Source: Antitrichia curtipendula (taxonomy: Eukaryota > Streptophyta > Bryopsida > Hypnales > Leucodontaceae). From it: 64,000 nt of DNA. The position numbers were made by a program, and so were the translations under genes. Each line of letters opens with the position of its first letter. Positions within the stretch are counted from its first letter, which is position 1. Where the stretch lies: the NCBI GenBank assembly GCA_951230915.1, contig OX579633.1, positions 744,001 through 808,000 of the forward strand, given 5' to 3'. Below the pieces are notes generated by a model. That model was not told where the DNA came from, searched no databases, and worked only from the letters and a program-made list of their open reading frames with translations. This document shows, piece after piece, positions 43,310 through 54,462 of the stretch.

Positions 43310-45085
43310 AGTTAATTTATCCCTAAATGATTTGGACTATGTTTTCACCAAAAATGCTCCACAATTGCCATCTTTGGAACAAGTACCAAGTTTTAGAAAA
43401 AAATCATTTTTAGATACATGTAACCATAGGATTTTGTAGTACACTTGATTGAAAAGATGTGAAAAATAATTCAAAAATTCTCACCATATTGATTGCTAGA
43501 TATTAGCATTTGAAGTGACAAAAATCCGTTCTGGGCCTTGCAAAAAAACAGGCAGCTATACTTCACAAGGTCACATTTGTATGAAAACATATCCAAAATG
43601 GTGGTGCTCCTTTGAATTCATTCTTCAAGGCAAGTTGGCTATATGCTTGAAAATTTTTAGATCATTTGGAATTGTACAACATATAGGAAAAAAATAGTAA
43701 ACAGAAAAAAATAGAAAATGATTCTCAATACTCAATTGTTGAGAATTTAGTTATAGAATTGGAAAATGCCAATTCCAATGGTTGTAATGTTGTAATCAAA
43801 CATCTACATCCTATGATTTTATTTTATTAAAAAAAAATTGAAAATTGAAATAATTATAGAACCTCAAAGTTTATTTTAGAATAGAGAATCTATAATAATC
43901 TAAGACTCCTTACAACTTTCATCTCATTAATTAAAATGGAATGGTTAAAAGCTTTCTATGTATATATAAATCTACACTGAATAGGGATATTAAGGGGACC
44001 AAAAAATTAAAAGAATTTATTGTAGAAAACTGTAGATGTTTAAAACATGATGTACAACCCTTGGACACTTCAATAACTATTGATGTACAATGAAGGTAGA
44101 TATTTATGTAGTATGTAATGTCGATTAATTAGTATAGGTCCATAACCTCTAAAGAACCAAACACCGTTTTCTGACAATATAGCAATTTTGGGCAGCTCAC
44201 TACGGCTGGAATTTTTATTTTTTTTCTTTGAAATTTTCACATAAGATGTGCATGAGGAGTAGCTTAAAGGCCCAACAATTTTCATAACTTTTGACTACGT
44301 GGTTAAAAAGTTATTGCATGATATGTCATTTTCATTGGTTGGTGGGCAGCCCGGGCAGCTGAAAAAACTTCTTTAAAAATCACTTTTTTTTAAAATAAAA
44401 ATTTGAAATTGATTATATAGATTTATGTATACATGGAAAGCTTTGAATCATTCCATTTGGATTAATGAGATGAAACTTATGAAGAATCTTAGTTTGAAGG
44501 TAGTTATGGAATCTCTACTCTAAGATAAACATTGAAGTCTTTTATTTAACTCAATTTTCAATACTTTTGAAAAGAAACAAAAACATTGGATGTAGATTTT
44601 TTATTACAACATTACAAACATTGGGATTGGCATTTTTCAATTCCATATTTAAATTCTTAACAATTTAGTGTTTTGAACATTTTGTACCTCTTTACACATA
44701 CTATTTCTTTCCTATATGTTTTACAATTCCAAATGATCTGAAAATTTTCAAGCTTATATCCAACTTGCCTTGAAGAATGTATCCAAAGAACAACCACCAT
44801 TTGGGACATTTTTTCATACCAATGTGACCTTGTGAAGTGCAGCTGCCCGGATTTTAGCAGGGACAACAAAAGGATTTTTGTCAATTCAAATGCTATTATC
44901 TTGCAATCCACATGGTGAAAATTTCTGAAATTTTTTCCACAACTTCTCAAACTAGCTTAACACAAGATCCTACGGTTACATTTTTCCAAACATGTTTTTT
45001 CCTAAAATTTGGTACTTATATTAGAAATAGCAGTTTTGGAGCGGTTTTGGTGAAAACATAGTCTCTGACCTTTAGGGATTAACCT
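43310..45085. mobile_element. Giant foldback element, arms of about 650 bp
   Basis: The sequence from 43310 to about 43980 returns as its reverse complement from about 44420 to 45085. Matched pairs include ACTATGTTTTCACC with GGTGAAAACATAGT, TTCACAAGGTCACATTTGTA with CCAATGTGACCTTGTGAAGT, CTTCAAGGCAAGTTGG with CCAACTTGCCTTGAAG, and AAAATGGAATGGTTAAAAGC with its complement. The loop (43980-44420) has TTTTGGGCAGCTCACTACGG. Half copies or fragments occur at 45780-45900 and 50440-50880. Frames at 43515-43697 and 44657-44950 are the two arms read on opposite strands, not genes. Confidence 0.8.
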
Positions 45086-46260
45086 GCAAAGGACCATTGT
45101 CCCTTTGGGGGACAAATGAGATTTTGGACAGGTACCTAAGGGCTGAATTTTTATCCTAATTCTCTTAAAAAAATTTCAATATAGAAAAATTAATTAGCTT
45201 TGTGGGATTATATATTTTTTTCAATCATTGCTGGGGAACAAAAGTTATGCCCAAATAAGCTCAAAACAAGGAAAAATGGGCAACAAAAAAAAATTTGTAA
45301 AAAATTAAATTAAATTTTTTTTTCTCTCATAGATTATATTTTTTTCTATTTGGTAAGATTTTATTCATTTCATTTGGATTTGTTATAAAAAAAGATATGG
45401 ACAATCTCGTTTTGGGGGCATTCAAAGCATCATTCTTCTTGAAAAAAATAACTTGTAGGATTCATTTTTTAATGCAGTTTTTCAAAAACAAAAGTTCTAC
45501 ATGGTTTAGTATTCTTGCTAGAACAATCTCACCCAAAGGATTAGTGCATTTTAATTCCATCTAAAAGATATTAATATTTTAGATTTTCCTTCTATCCCAT
45601 ACCTACTTCTACTTGACAATTTTTTGAAGAATGAACATTAAGTTTTTTGAATTATTAATTTTTTCTAGGCTCTCAACTCAATTTTCTACTATAAAGATTT
45701 AAAGCTCAAAACTTTGTAGTGCAAAAAGTTTAAGTTACAAACATTCAAAGTCAAAAAATCTAGTCCAACAATGTACTGAAAAACTTGTTTTTTTCATTGT
45801 AAAACGCATATATCTTGTAATCTGTGGGCTCTCAAAAATTTTGAAATTTTTTCCACACATTTTCATACTAGTTAGGTGTAAGATCCTACGGTTAGATGTG
45901 GAAAAAAAATTCAATTATTTTTACTCTTTGTTATAAAAATGGCAGTTTTTAGTGATTTATGGTAGAAAAAAGGCCTTCAGTTGGTCTTATAGGGAATAAA
46001 ACCTCTATTTAGTGTAGGAACATAATTTTAATTTTTTAAGAATTTTTTTGGACTGTCCTAGGTGCCCAAACATTGCTAAAAATTACAAACTATACGATAA
46101 TTTTTTAACCATATAGTTAAAAATATGAATTTTTTTTGCACCTTAAAGCTACTTATTGAACATATTTTGTGTGAAAATTTCAAAGAAAAGAAATAAAACT
46201 CCATTTGTAGTGAGTTATCCAATAAACGCAGTTTCAATTGGACATTTAGGGATTAAACTT
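45086..46260. other. AT-rich DNA with foldback fragments
   Basis: 45790-45900 (CATATATCTTGTAATCTGTG, TTTTGAAATTTTTTCCACAC, TAAGATCCTACGGTTAGATG) is a diverged copy of 44890-44985 in the right arm of the giant foldback. 46040-46215 is similar to the loop and inner arms (TGTGTGAAAATTTCAAAGAA, GTAGTGAGTTATCC). No genes. Confidence 0.55.
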
Positions 46261-46269
46261 TGATGGAGA

Positions 46270-46553
46270 ACTTTGTTAAAATAGTGGTGTTCCATGTGTC
46301 ATTTTTAGATTGCCCAGTCTAAACTATAAAAGATTTTAGGAACAATATAGATTTTAGATATCTTGGATTTATATAGAATTCAAAAATCTAGGACTAATTT
46401 ATGGTTTCAAACTGCACGGTCTTAACTATGAAAGTGATATCTAGGATAGTTGTAGATTTCAAACATCTAGAAATTTTGTACAATTCACACCACACGGTCT
46501 AAACTATAAAAATTTCTGAAGCAACAGAATGGGACCATTTTAACAAAATTGAC
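46270..46553. mobile_element. Small element of the GTTAAAATGGC inverted-repeat family
   Basis: The left block CTTTGTTAAAATAGTGGTGT and the right block GGACCATTTTAACAAAATTG are inverted repeats. The interior repeats the phrase CCAGTCTAAACTATAAAAG / CACGGTCTAAACTATAAAAA and GATTTCAAACATCTAG, as in 53930-54120 and 31130-31446. Confidence 0.65.
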
Positions 46554-46659
46554 CATTTTGGCACTTCAAATATTAGTTATAAAAAATCAACATGACATAA
46601 TTAAAAATTTTAAAAATTCAACATCTATGAAACTTAGCTTCAATAACCTTTTTCTATGA

Positions 46660-48005
46660 TTGTGGAAAGAGGGGAAGACAAGCTATTTATACAAATGGAG
46701 TAGTAGTAGGTAAAACAAACCATGTGGGATATATGAATTAGGAATAGTAGGATTTCAACCATTCATAGTGAACTCAAAAGCAAAAAATTTGTTCAAAATA
46801 GAACTTCAGATTGCATTTAGGGGTGAATGCAAGAAAGACTAGTACTATTTTTTGTCACACTTGACGTGTCGGACTTGTTATCGGCTATAACTTTTGAAGA
46901 ATGAATCCAATTAACTTGAATTTTTTTTTGAAGATGGCTAACCTGATCTTGTTTAGATCCCTTATTTTTCAAAAATATTTAAAAATCATTTTATATTTCA
47001 ATTTCAATTTGGCTAATTTGTCACACTTTGCAGTTTAGGGGTTTTTAGTACTGGGGAGTATCCAAACTTAATGATCTAGATCTGAAATTTCTATGGTCTA
47101 TTCCCATATTAGGAAGTCATGTATCTACCAAAGGAAATTTAAAAATATTTTATTTTATGCCCTCCACATACGTGCAAACAGGGCTCCCTTGCGCGCGCAG
47201 TTCTGAACATTCAAAATTGTTTCAAGATCATTTTTTTGGTGAAATGTCTTTCCTATAAAGTCCTCCCAAATGGCCAATTTTTAGTTTCCTTAAAAAAAAA
47301 AATTCCTATTTTTTATAAATTAAAATGTGAAAGTACCTATTTTCATGAGATTTTGCACTTTTTCAGTTCTCCTACTTAGAGAATTTTTCTATGCTTTTCC
47401 CTCCTAGGGTAACTTCTTCTTAAAGGTGTATACATTGAACAGATTTTTCAGAATTTTTTAAAATTGTTTTTCTAATTATACAGTACTCCCAAAAAAATCA
47501 GCAGTACTGTGGAAAACGCTACGCAAAGTGGACGGTCTTTCTTGCATTCACCCTTAGATATAGTAGAATAACTTTTTTCAAACAACTTTACACTAGATTG
47601 ATGGAAGAAATCAAGTTAACTTTCATCTCCAAAAATCCTTTCTGTATTTAGAACCTCTAATCAAAAGTTACGGACAAACTCAGAGAGGGGTTGGAAGGGA
47701 CATTCTGTTTTTGATATTTTCAATCTTCTTTGAATTTTGTTCATAATTTTTCTTAAGCTCAAAATTACAAAAAAGTTCTGACGATAAAACTAAATTGATT
47801 TTTTAAACTTTTTTCAGTACAAAGTTTTTTGAAAAAATGTATTCTACTAGGCCTAAATGAGGTCTAAAACTATACTTTGAACCCAATTCCTATATTTAAT
47901 TTGACAATGAGAGGTCAAATTCTCTTCTTCAATTTATCTCATACCCTTTGAGGATTCATGATGGACACTGAATTTCACTATAAAAAACAATCTCTCCACC
48001 CTTTA
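46660..48005 (+). mobile_element. 600-bp foldback element, copy 5, split by a nested MITE
   Basis: The left arm runs from about 46660 (GTGGAAAGAGGGGAAGACAA, CAACCATTCATAGTGAACTC, CTTCAGATTGCATTTAG) and is cut at 46819. It resumes at 47557 with ATATAGTAGAATAACTTTTT, continues through the palindrome centre near 47700 (GGGGTTGGAAGGGACATTC) and ends near 48005 (GATTCATGATGGACACTGAA, CAATCTCTCCACCC). Removing the insertion leaves about 610 bp, the family size. Confidence 0.8.
46820..47553. mobile_element. TTA-flanked MITE (Tourist/Harbinger-like) with GGGTGAATGCAAGAAAGAC ends, copy 1
   Basis: The terminal inverted repeat GGGTGAATGCAAGAAAGAC (46821-46839) is repeated in complement at about 47535-47553, with TTA on both sides (46817-46819 and 47554-47556). 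A 3-bp TTA duplication is the Tourist/PIF-Harbinger signature. It is nested in the left arm of foldback copy 5. The interior includes TTTTTAGTACTGGGGAGTA, shared with the relative at 48656-49383. Noncoding. Confidence 0.85.
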
Positions 48006-48655
48006 CTCTCTCAAAATCTCACTAAAATCATTCCTTTATTGTGCCATCAACATGTTTTTCTTAATGGTAGGATGTCAAATTACAAATTATTAGATAATTG
48101 ACTCAATGGATTCATTAGAAGATTTTTCAGACCTTCAAAAGACCGTGAGTTCTTTGAAGTTCCCAAGCTGTGGAAACTGGCTACAACAACAATTTGACGT
48201 GGCCAAGAGATTGTCACATCGAATAATATTAATTAATAAAAAATAAAAAATAAAAAAATACATATATTATTATTTATTTATTTTAATTAAAAAAAATCTA
48301 ATTATGCTGTAGTAGTTCACAACCAAAGGAATAGCCCTGAAACAATCTCTTAGAGGCCTAGAACCTCCCCTAATGGTTAATGGATTCTTTGCGTTGTCTT
48401 GTATTTTTAATTAATTTATAGTGACATTGATATCCACATATATGAATTCCATCATTTGATGTGGTAGTGTCTCAACCACATCAGATTTGTTTGCACAACA
48501 ACCACCAATGAAGGTGTCCCCAGGGGAACATTTTAGGAACTTTAAATCTTCTAATGCCTTCAAATCCCCTCTAATGAAGTAAGAAATCCAAACCTCAAAT
48601 GAATAATTCTGCATTATAAAAAGGAGAGAAAAGATTATTCATTAAAAAAAACCAT
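48006..48655. other. AT-rich intergenic DNA
   Basis: No gene is supported. It includes an A/T simple stretch near 48225-48295. The minus-strand frame 48614-48411 (67 codons) has no recognisable motif or splice context. Confidence 0.5.
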
Positions 48656-49383
48656 TCGGGTGATTGCAAAAAAGACCAGTATTATTTTTCGTCATAATTG
48701 GAGTGACGGAGTTTCCATCAACCATAACTTTTGGAAAATGAAGCTGACATACTTGAAATTTTTTCTAGAGATAGCTAACTTAGAAGTCATGAGAGTCCTT
48801 ATGTAACAAAAAAGTTAAAAAAATATTCTATAATTAAATTTCAATTTAGCTAATTTGTCACGCTTTGTGTTTTAGGGGGTTTTAGTACTGGGGAGTACCC
48901 AAAATGAGTGATTTAGAGCAAAAAAATTTGTAGTCTATTTCCACAATAAGGAAACATGTGCCTATCATAGTAATTCTACAAGTACATTATTTTATAGCCT
49001 CCATATTTGTACAAATAGGGTTCCCTTGTGCATGCACTTCTGAACATTGAAGATGGTTTCGACTTCCATTTTTGGATAGAATGTAATCACTATCAAGTCT
49101 TTACAAATGGTCAATTTTTAGTTTTTTTGTGTTCATGATTTTATAATTATTATTAATTTATTTATACCTAGTTGTATCTATTTTCTATGACAAGCCGTCA
49201 TTTTTTTCAAATAAAATTTTTCTAGTACTTGCAAGTAGTTAGCAGTACTGGTAGCTGTCGATTTTTCAGATCATCGGCTAACATTGTTTTGTTTTATAGT
49301 ACTTGTAGTACTCATAATACTAAGCACAAAAGCTACAGTTTGGCAAAACGCTACCAAAATCAATCAATCTTTCTTGCAACCAT
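48656..49383. mobile_element. Diverged relative of the GGGTGAATGCAAGAAAGAC MITE, copy 2
   Basis: The left end GGGTGATTGCAAAAAAGACC (from about 48658) and the right end ATCTTTCTTGCAACCATC are imperfect inverted repeats. The interior shares ATAACTTTTGGAAAATGAAG, GTCACGCTTTG and TTTTAGTACTGGGGAGTACC with copy 1. Flanking bases no longer show a clear TTA duplication, so this is an older insertion. Confidence 0.7.
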
Positions 49384-50439
49384 CTATTTGTATAAAATAA
49401 GAATTTCTAATTTATTAATATACATAACAAAGTTAATGACGATTATGACAATTATGACTCCCGTTATGACTTTATTATTGCAATATAACATTGTTAACTA
49501 GTCTAAACCATTTTCTCTTAAAGAAGAGAGAATGCCTTTTTCAATGGGACTAAGGCGGAATTCAATTATAATCTAGAGAGAATCATTGACTAGTGGGATG
49601 GTGGCAACTCTAGTCATTGGTTGATTGGAACGAAGTAGCAGAGAATCATTAGCTGTTTGGAAAATTGATGTGCCCGATTTCTAAGGGAGCAAAAGGACCC
49701 CACCCCCCGCATTGTTTGACGATGTTATAGAGCCAACTTGTGGGCTCTTTGTATTTTGCCAAATTGGTGGTCTTGAGAAGGAAAATGGCGTGGCTGGAAA
49801 AGCACTTGAGACTAATGTTGGTTGCGTAAGGGAATTAATTTTGGTTGCCTTATCATTATGCCATTGGGTAGCGTATTGGTTTCTGATTGGATTGAAGTTG
49901 CATTGAAGTACTAATATTTTTTTATATGTGTGGTATGTCAACCACTAGTTATTGAGTTTAGTATTAAATATCCGAGTGTTGGCATGACATTGTGATCATT
50001 GCAAATTGAATCATATATTAATTTTTGTACAACAATTTCCACAATATCATTTGTATACATATTAGATGCTCTTAATCCTTAAAGGAATCTAGTGTTTGTA
50101 GGTCTAAAACTGCTTCACTTATTCAAATCCAAAGCAAGGCTATTATCTTCATCTATATTTATTCATTAATAAATCCAACTATAGGATCTTTTAGTTAACT
50201 TGTTAGAGTAGACCTTTCTAAAATTTTAAAATACAAAACCATACCAATTGCAAGATCATCACATGCTTGGATTTCAAAAAGAATTATTTTTTTACTCTTC
50301 TCAAATGGTTAGGTTTCATCTTTCATACTTTTTAGACAAAAATGTGTAGATCCTACAACTTGTTTTACTCTGTAATATGTTGAAAAAATAAGCTGGAATT
50401 ACATAAAAAAATTTCAACAAATTTTTTTTCATATTCATG
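49384..50439. other. AT-rich intergenic DNA
   Basis: No gene is supported. 49430-49480 has a short ATGACAATTATGAC-type repeat. The overlapping frames at 49681-49941 on both strands have no family resemblance. Confidence 0.5.
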
Positions 50440-50890
50440 CTTGAAAAAAATAGTTAGTAGAAAAAAATAGAGTATGATTCAAAATACTAAATTATTAAGA
50501 ATTAAGTTATGGAATTAAAAAAATTTCAATTCCAATAGTTGTAATGTCGTAATAAACAATCTACATCCAATGAGTTTATTTTATTTCAAAAATATTGAAA
50601 ATTGACTTATTAAATAAAAGATTTCAAAGTTTATTTTAGAGTTGGGATTTCATGAAACTTGCAACCTAGAATTCCTCATAACTTTCATCTTGTCAATCAA
50701 AATGGAATGATTAAAAGCTTTCTACGTATATACAAATCTAAGAAACCAAGTTCATATTTTTATTTCTCAAAAAAATCATCTTTATGAGCTGCCTTGATCA
50801 CATATTGTGTGAAAGTTTCAAAGGAAAAAAATAAAAATTTCCTAAATAGTGAGCTGCCCAAAATTTCTATATTGCCCAAAAATGTTGTTT
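50440..50890. repeat. Half copy of the giant foldback arm
   Basis: TAGTTAGTAGAAAAAAATAG, TGGAATTAAAAAAATTTCAA, CATCTTGTCAATCAAAATGG and GCTTTCTACGTATATACAAA align with 43685-43975 in the same orientation, ending in a segment like the loop (AGTGAGCTGCCCAAAATTTC). The opposite arm is missing. Confidence 0.65.
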
Positions 50891-51364
50891 GGAACTTTAG
50901 AGATTATTGGGTAATGACTTAGCAGACGATATAAACGGTAAGATTTAAGTACTAGTTCTTGATAGGACATAAAAAGTTGTTTAACCCTATATCATTCTTA
51001 TAAATAAAGTAAGAGCATCCAATGGCCTCAATGTATCTTATGGCGCTACTTTCTAGGTAAAGCAATGATTCTACAACTTAAATGTAAGTACATTATAGAA
51101 GACTTATCATTTTGGTTAACAAAAATAAGCCATCTACAATCCACCTCAATTTAAGTTTTGAAATTACTACCATCTATAGAAATTAACGTTGTTGGATGCT
51201 CCTACCAACCTACTTCATAGGAATGTGAAATATTATATTCATTATCATACTTGGCTAGTAGGTTCAATTAAATTTAATATAAAAAAAAACAATTATTTTT
51301 TGCTAATTCTAGCCCTTACAAATTTTTTATGGTTATAGACTTGAAGAAAATACTTCCTTGATAT
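50891..51364. other. AT-rich spacer
   Basis: No gene or definable repeat is seen. Confidence 0.5.
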
Positions 51365-51920
51365 TTAGTGAGATTGAAGGATGGAGTAGTTTTCTTTATA
51401 ATGAAATTCATTGTCCATCATGAATCTTCAAAGGATATGGAACAATTTGAAGATGAAAGTTTAACCACTCATTATCAAAATGTAGGAATTTTGTTCAAAG
51501 TAGAAGTTTAAACCTCATTTGGGTATAGTAGAATAACTTTTTCCAAAAAAACTTGAATTAAGGAAAGTTGAAATGTTAAATTTTTTTTTATAGACAATTC
51601 AAAGAGGATGTTTGAAAATGTCAAAAAAAATGTCTTGTCCAACGCTTCACTCAAGTTTATTTGTAACTTTTGATAGGAAGCTTGAAATCTCAAACCTTTT
51701 TTTGGAGATGAAAGTAAGATTGATTTTCCAAATTACCTTAGTTCAAACTTTAAAGTCTTTTTGCAACTATTAAAGAAGTTGTTCAGTTGTTCTACTATGC
51801 CTAAATCACTAAATGAGGTTTGAAATTCCATTTAGGACACAATTCTTGCTTTTGACTTGAATATAAAAAATAATTGACCTCCTACTAATCCTAATTTACA
51901 TATATTTGACGTGGAGTTGT
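51365..51920 (-). mobile_element. 600-bp foldback element, copy 6 (reverse orientation)
   Basis: The left part has AATGAAATTCATTGTCCATC and TTAACCACTCATTATCAAAA, then CCTCATTTGGGTATAGTAGA and GGATGTTTGAAAATGTCAAA; the right part has the complementary blocks TTTGGAGATGAAAGTAAGAT and ACTAAATGAGGTTTGAAATT. Oriented like copy 1 at 4455. The left arm has a deletion near 51585. Confidence 0.75.
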
Positions 51921-53929
51921 CACAATAGATTCTTTTGGAATTCCCTGCAAATTGTATAAAAAAGTTTGTAGTTTTTTACTTCAAGTTTTTTCTAGTTTTT
52001 ATGTTTTTCTGTGTTCTTATGTAATCATACATATATCTTCAAAGAATTTATATGTAAAAGGAAATTGTGGAATTTCTTTGCAAGGATTTTCATAAATTTC
52101 CTCCAAATCTTCAATGTGCAATCCAAATTGGTAGACTTTGCAACACATTGACACATCTTACATTTCTATGTTGTTTCCACCTAATATTTGATAGATTTTA
52201 GAAGATGCAAATTGCCCCATATCAATTGTCAATGGTACCATGAGGTTGGACACAGAAGACTTGTAAGTTGTCAATCCTTAAGACACTGTATTCCATTGAC
52301 TTCATAGAAATCTAACATTTCTATAGTTGGTACATATTAGAAATCTTAAAAAATTTTACAATATTATACATGGAAATGTAAAATGTTTAAACAAATTAAA
52401 TCTACATATTACTAGTTTTTTGAAACCTAGAAATCGGTCTACACTAACAATTTTGAAATGTACAAATCAAAAAGATTGGAAATTCAAAATCTACATATCC
52501 GTCAGATTTTAGCTTCCAAAATCTACAAACTGTATTGATTATACAAACTAAAATCTATATTAAATTTATATTTTAGAGGCATAAATGTACATTCTAGAAT
52601 ATTGAAGGACATATTTGTTATACTGAGACTTTTTGCAGTTTCATTTTTATCCTCGACTCGAGGTTAAACCGCTTTATCTCTTTACTAGTACTTTATTATA
52701 AATAGGTAACAACACGAACTTTTAGAATTTCATTATACAATAATTATTTTAGCATTATTTATTTTTGATTTTAATTAATATTTTTTTTAATGAATTTTCC
52801 ATTAACTAGCATTCTGTTTCAAAATTTGCAAAAAGTCTCAATATAATAAATATGGCCTTATTGAATTTTAAAAATTGAGTTGATTTTGAAGTAGATACAT
52901 CTTTACATAACACAAAAAAATGCACAAATTTCCCCCTTAAATTTCCCTTAAAGTTCTCTGTTTCACATTTCCCTGGGAGAGCCACATTCCCTCTAAACAA
53001 CAATTTGTAACATTTCTATGTTTCTTTGGAGGGAATTTGCAATAGAATGCCTGCAGAGAATTCAAAAAACGCTTCCTATGTGTCTTACCTCCTATCACCC
53101 CACTTATAAAAATAGCTTTGCTTTTCATCTATCTATACATATGAAGTAGCATTTGAAGCTATGTGAAAGACTCATGGTGGTGGATAGCTATATTTGGGTA
53201 GAAAATCTAAGTTAAGTAAGCGATAACAAGTGTAATTAAATGGATCCCAAAGTATCCACTTGGTTGTGTGGAATGAAGACATTACAAGTTAGCTGCAAAA
53301 TATTTTAATTTAAGAAATATTTAATGTCAAATTTTTTTAAATTATATTTTGAAGTGCCAAAAGTTATTCTTAGAGTTGAATTAAATATACAACGTCAAAG
53401 TGCCAATCATGCTATCCAAGTATAGACTAGGTAATTGCAAAGCAAGTCAAGTTATTAAAAATAATCGTTGGTTAGGATCTACCAACTGTACTAAGCCAAG
53501 GGTGACAAGGTTGGTACTTGGTACTAACTTGCAATTATTTTTGATGACTTGTCTTTCTTTGCTAAATCACCGTACATAATCACAATGTAGGAAAGTTGAG
53601 CCGTTTGACTACTTTGATTTTATAGTGAATCAAATATGCCACAACAATGAAACTCTCTTGCATTTAGATTATATTGGGTGGATCCGCACTCACTATGTAA
53701 GTTAATACATGCCAGCAGTAGTAGAGATTTCTTTCATTGGCAGACCAATGAGATTTCTACTTCATATCCACGGTATCCACCTTGTTGAAAATTTGCACAA
53801 GCAAGCAATGAACATTAATCAATATTAATATGCCTCTAGTTATTGTAGTTAACCAATCGAAAATTTGAAACATGCCATGGCAAAAAAAAATCTCCTGCAC
53901 TGAGATTATGGTAATAATGTAATATAGGG
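51921..53929. other. AT-rich intergenic DNA
   Basis: No gene is supported. 52330-52560 is rich in short repeats of AAATCTACA / TTTTGAAATGTACAAAT type. The related phrases GTTACTAC..., CTTTTTGCAGTTTCATTTTT (52627) and GCAAAAAGTCTCAATATAAT (52828) form a loose inverted pair about 200 bp apart (TATACTGAGACTTTTTGCA with TGCAAAAAGTCTCAATATA), probably another small decayed foldback at 52618-52849. Confidence 0.5.
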
Positions 53930-54120
53930 ACTTTCATTAAAATGGCATATTCCATACACTATTTTAGATCACACGGTCTAAACCATAAATTAAAATGACA
54001 TCTAAGAAAGGTATAGATTTCAAATTGTGCGATCTAAACCATAAAAGTACCATCTAGGAGAGGTATAGATTTTTAGACCGTGCAATTTAAAACTATAAAA
54101 GTGCCAATTTTAACAAAATT
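53930..54120. mobile_element. Small element of the GTTAAAATGGC inverted-repeat family, upstream of gene E
   Basis: The left end GGGACTTTCATTAAAATGGC and the right end GCCAATTTTAACAAAATTCC are inverted repeats. Three internal phrases (ACGGTCTAAACCATAAAT, GCGATCTAAACCATAAAAGT, ACCGTGCAATTTAAAACTAT) alternate with AGGTATAGATTT. It ends about 340 bp before the start codon of gene E, so it may lie in the promoter region. Confidence 0.75.
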
Positions 54121-54462
54121 CCCCATTAATGTAGTTACTTTGAGGTTTTGACCCACACTATTATTTAAGCAGATATTGTATAGAGACTGGTTAACGTTTC
54201 CCCGGACGATCTGGTGTGTGAAATTTGCTTCACAGAAGCCATATAAGATCGATAGATACCTCACATTCTCAGCACACAGTCGTTCTTCCAGCAATCTTTT
54301 GCCTCAGCTCTCCAGTTGTCAGTTTTGCTTGATCAGGTTGCAATTAAGTTAGATCGAAATACGTTGCTGGGGAAATCCTTACCTCGTGAATCTCTTTAGA
54401 CAGAATTTGAAACTGTGATACTAGCGAGATCATTTTATTTCTAGTGCAGCTCGTCTGCCACC
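54121..54462 (+). promoter_or_regulatory. Probable promoter and leader of gene E
   Basis: The segment between the small MITE and the ATG is GC-richer than the DNA before it. TATTTAAG at about 54162 followed by ATTGTATAGAGA could be a TATA-type element, some 290 bp before the ATG. This rests on motif resemblance only. Confidence 0.3.

Noticed and set aside
43515..44950. Two similar proteins of 60 and 97 codons on opposite strands
   Set aside because: They are the two arms of the giant foldback read in opposite directions, with no start context or domain.
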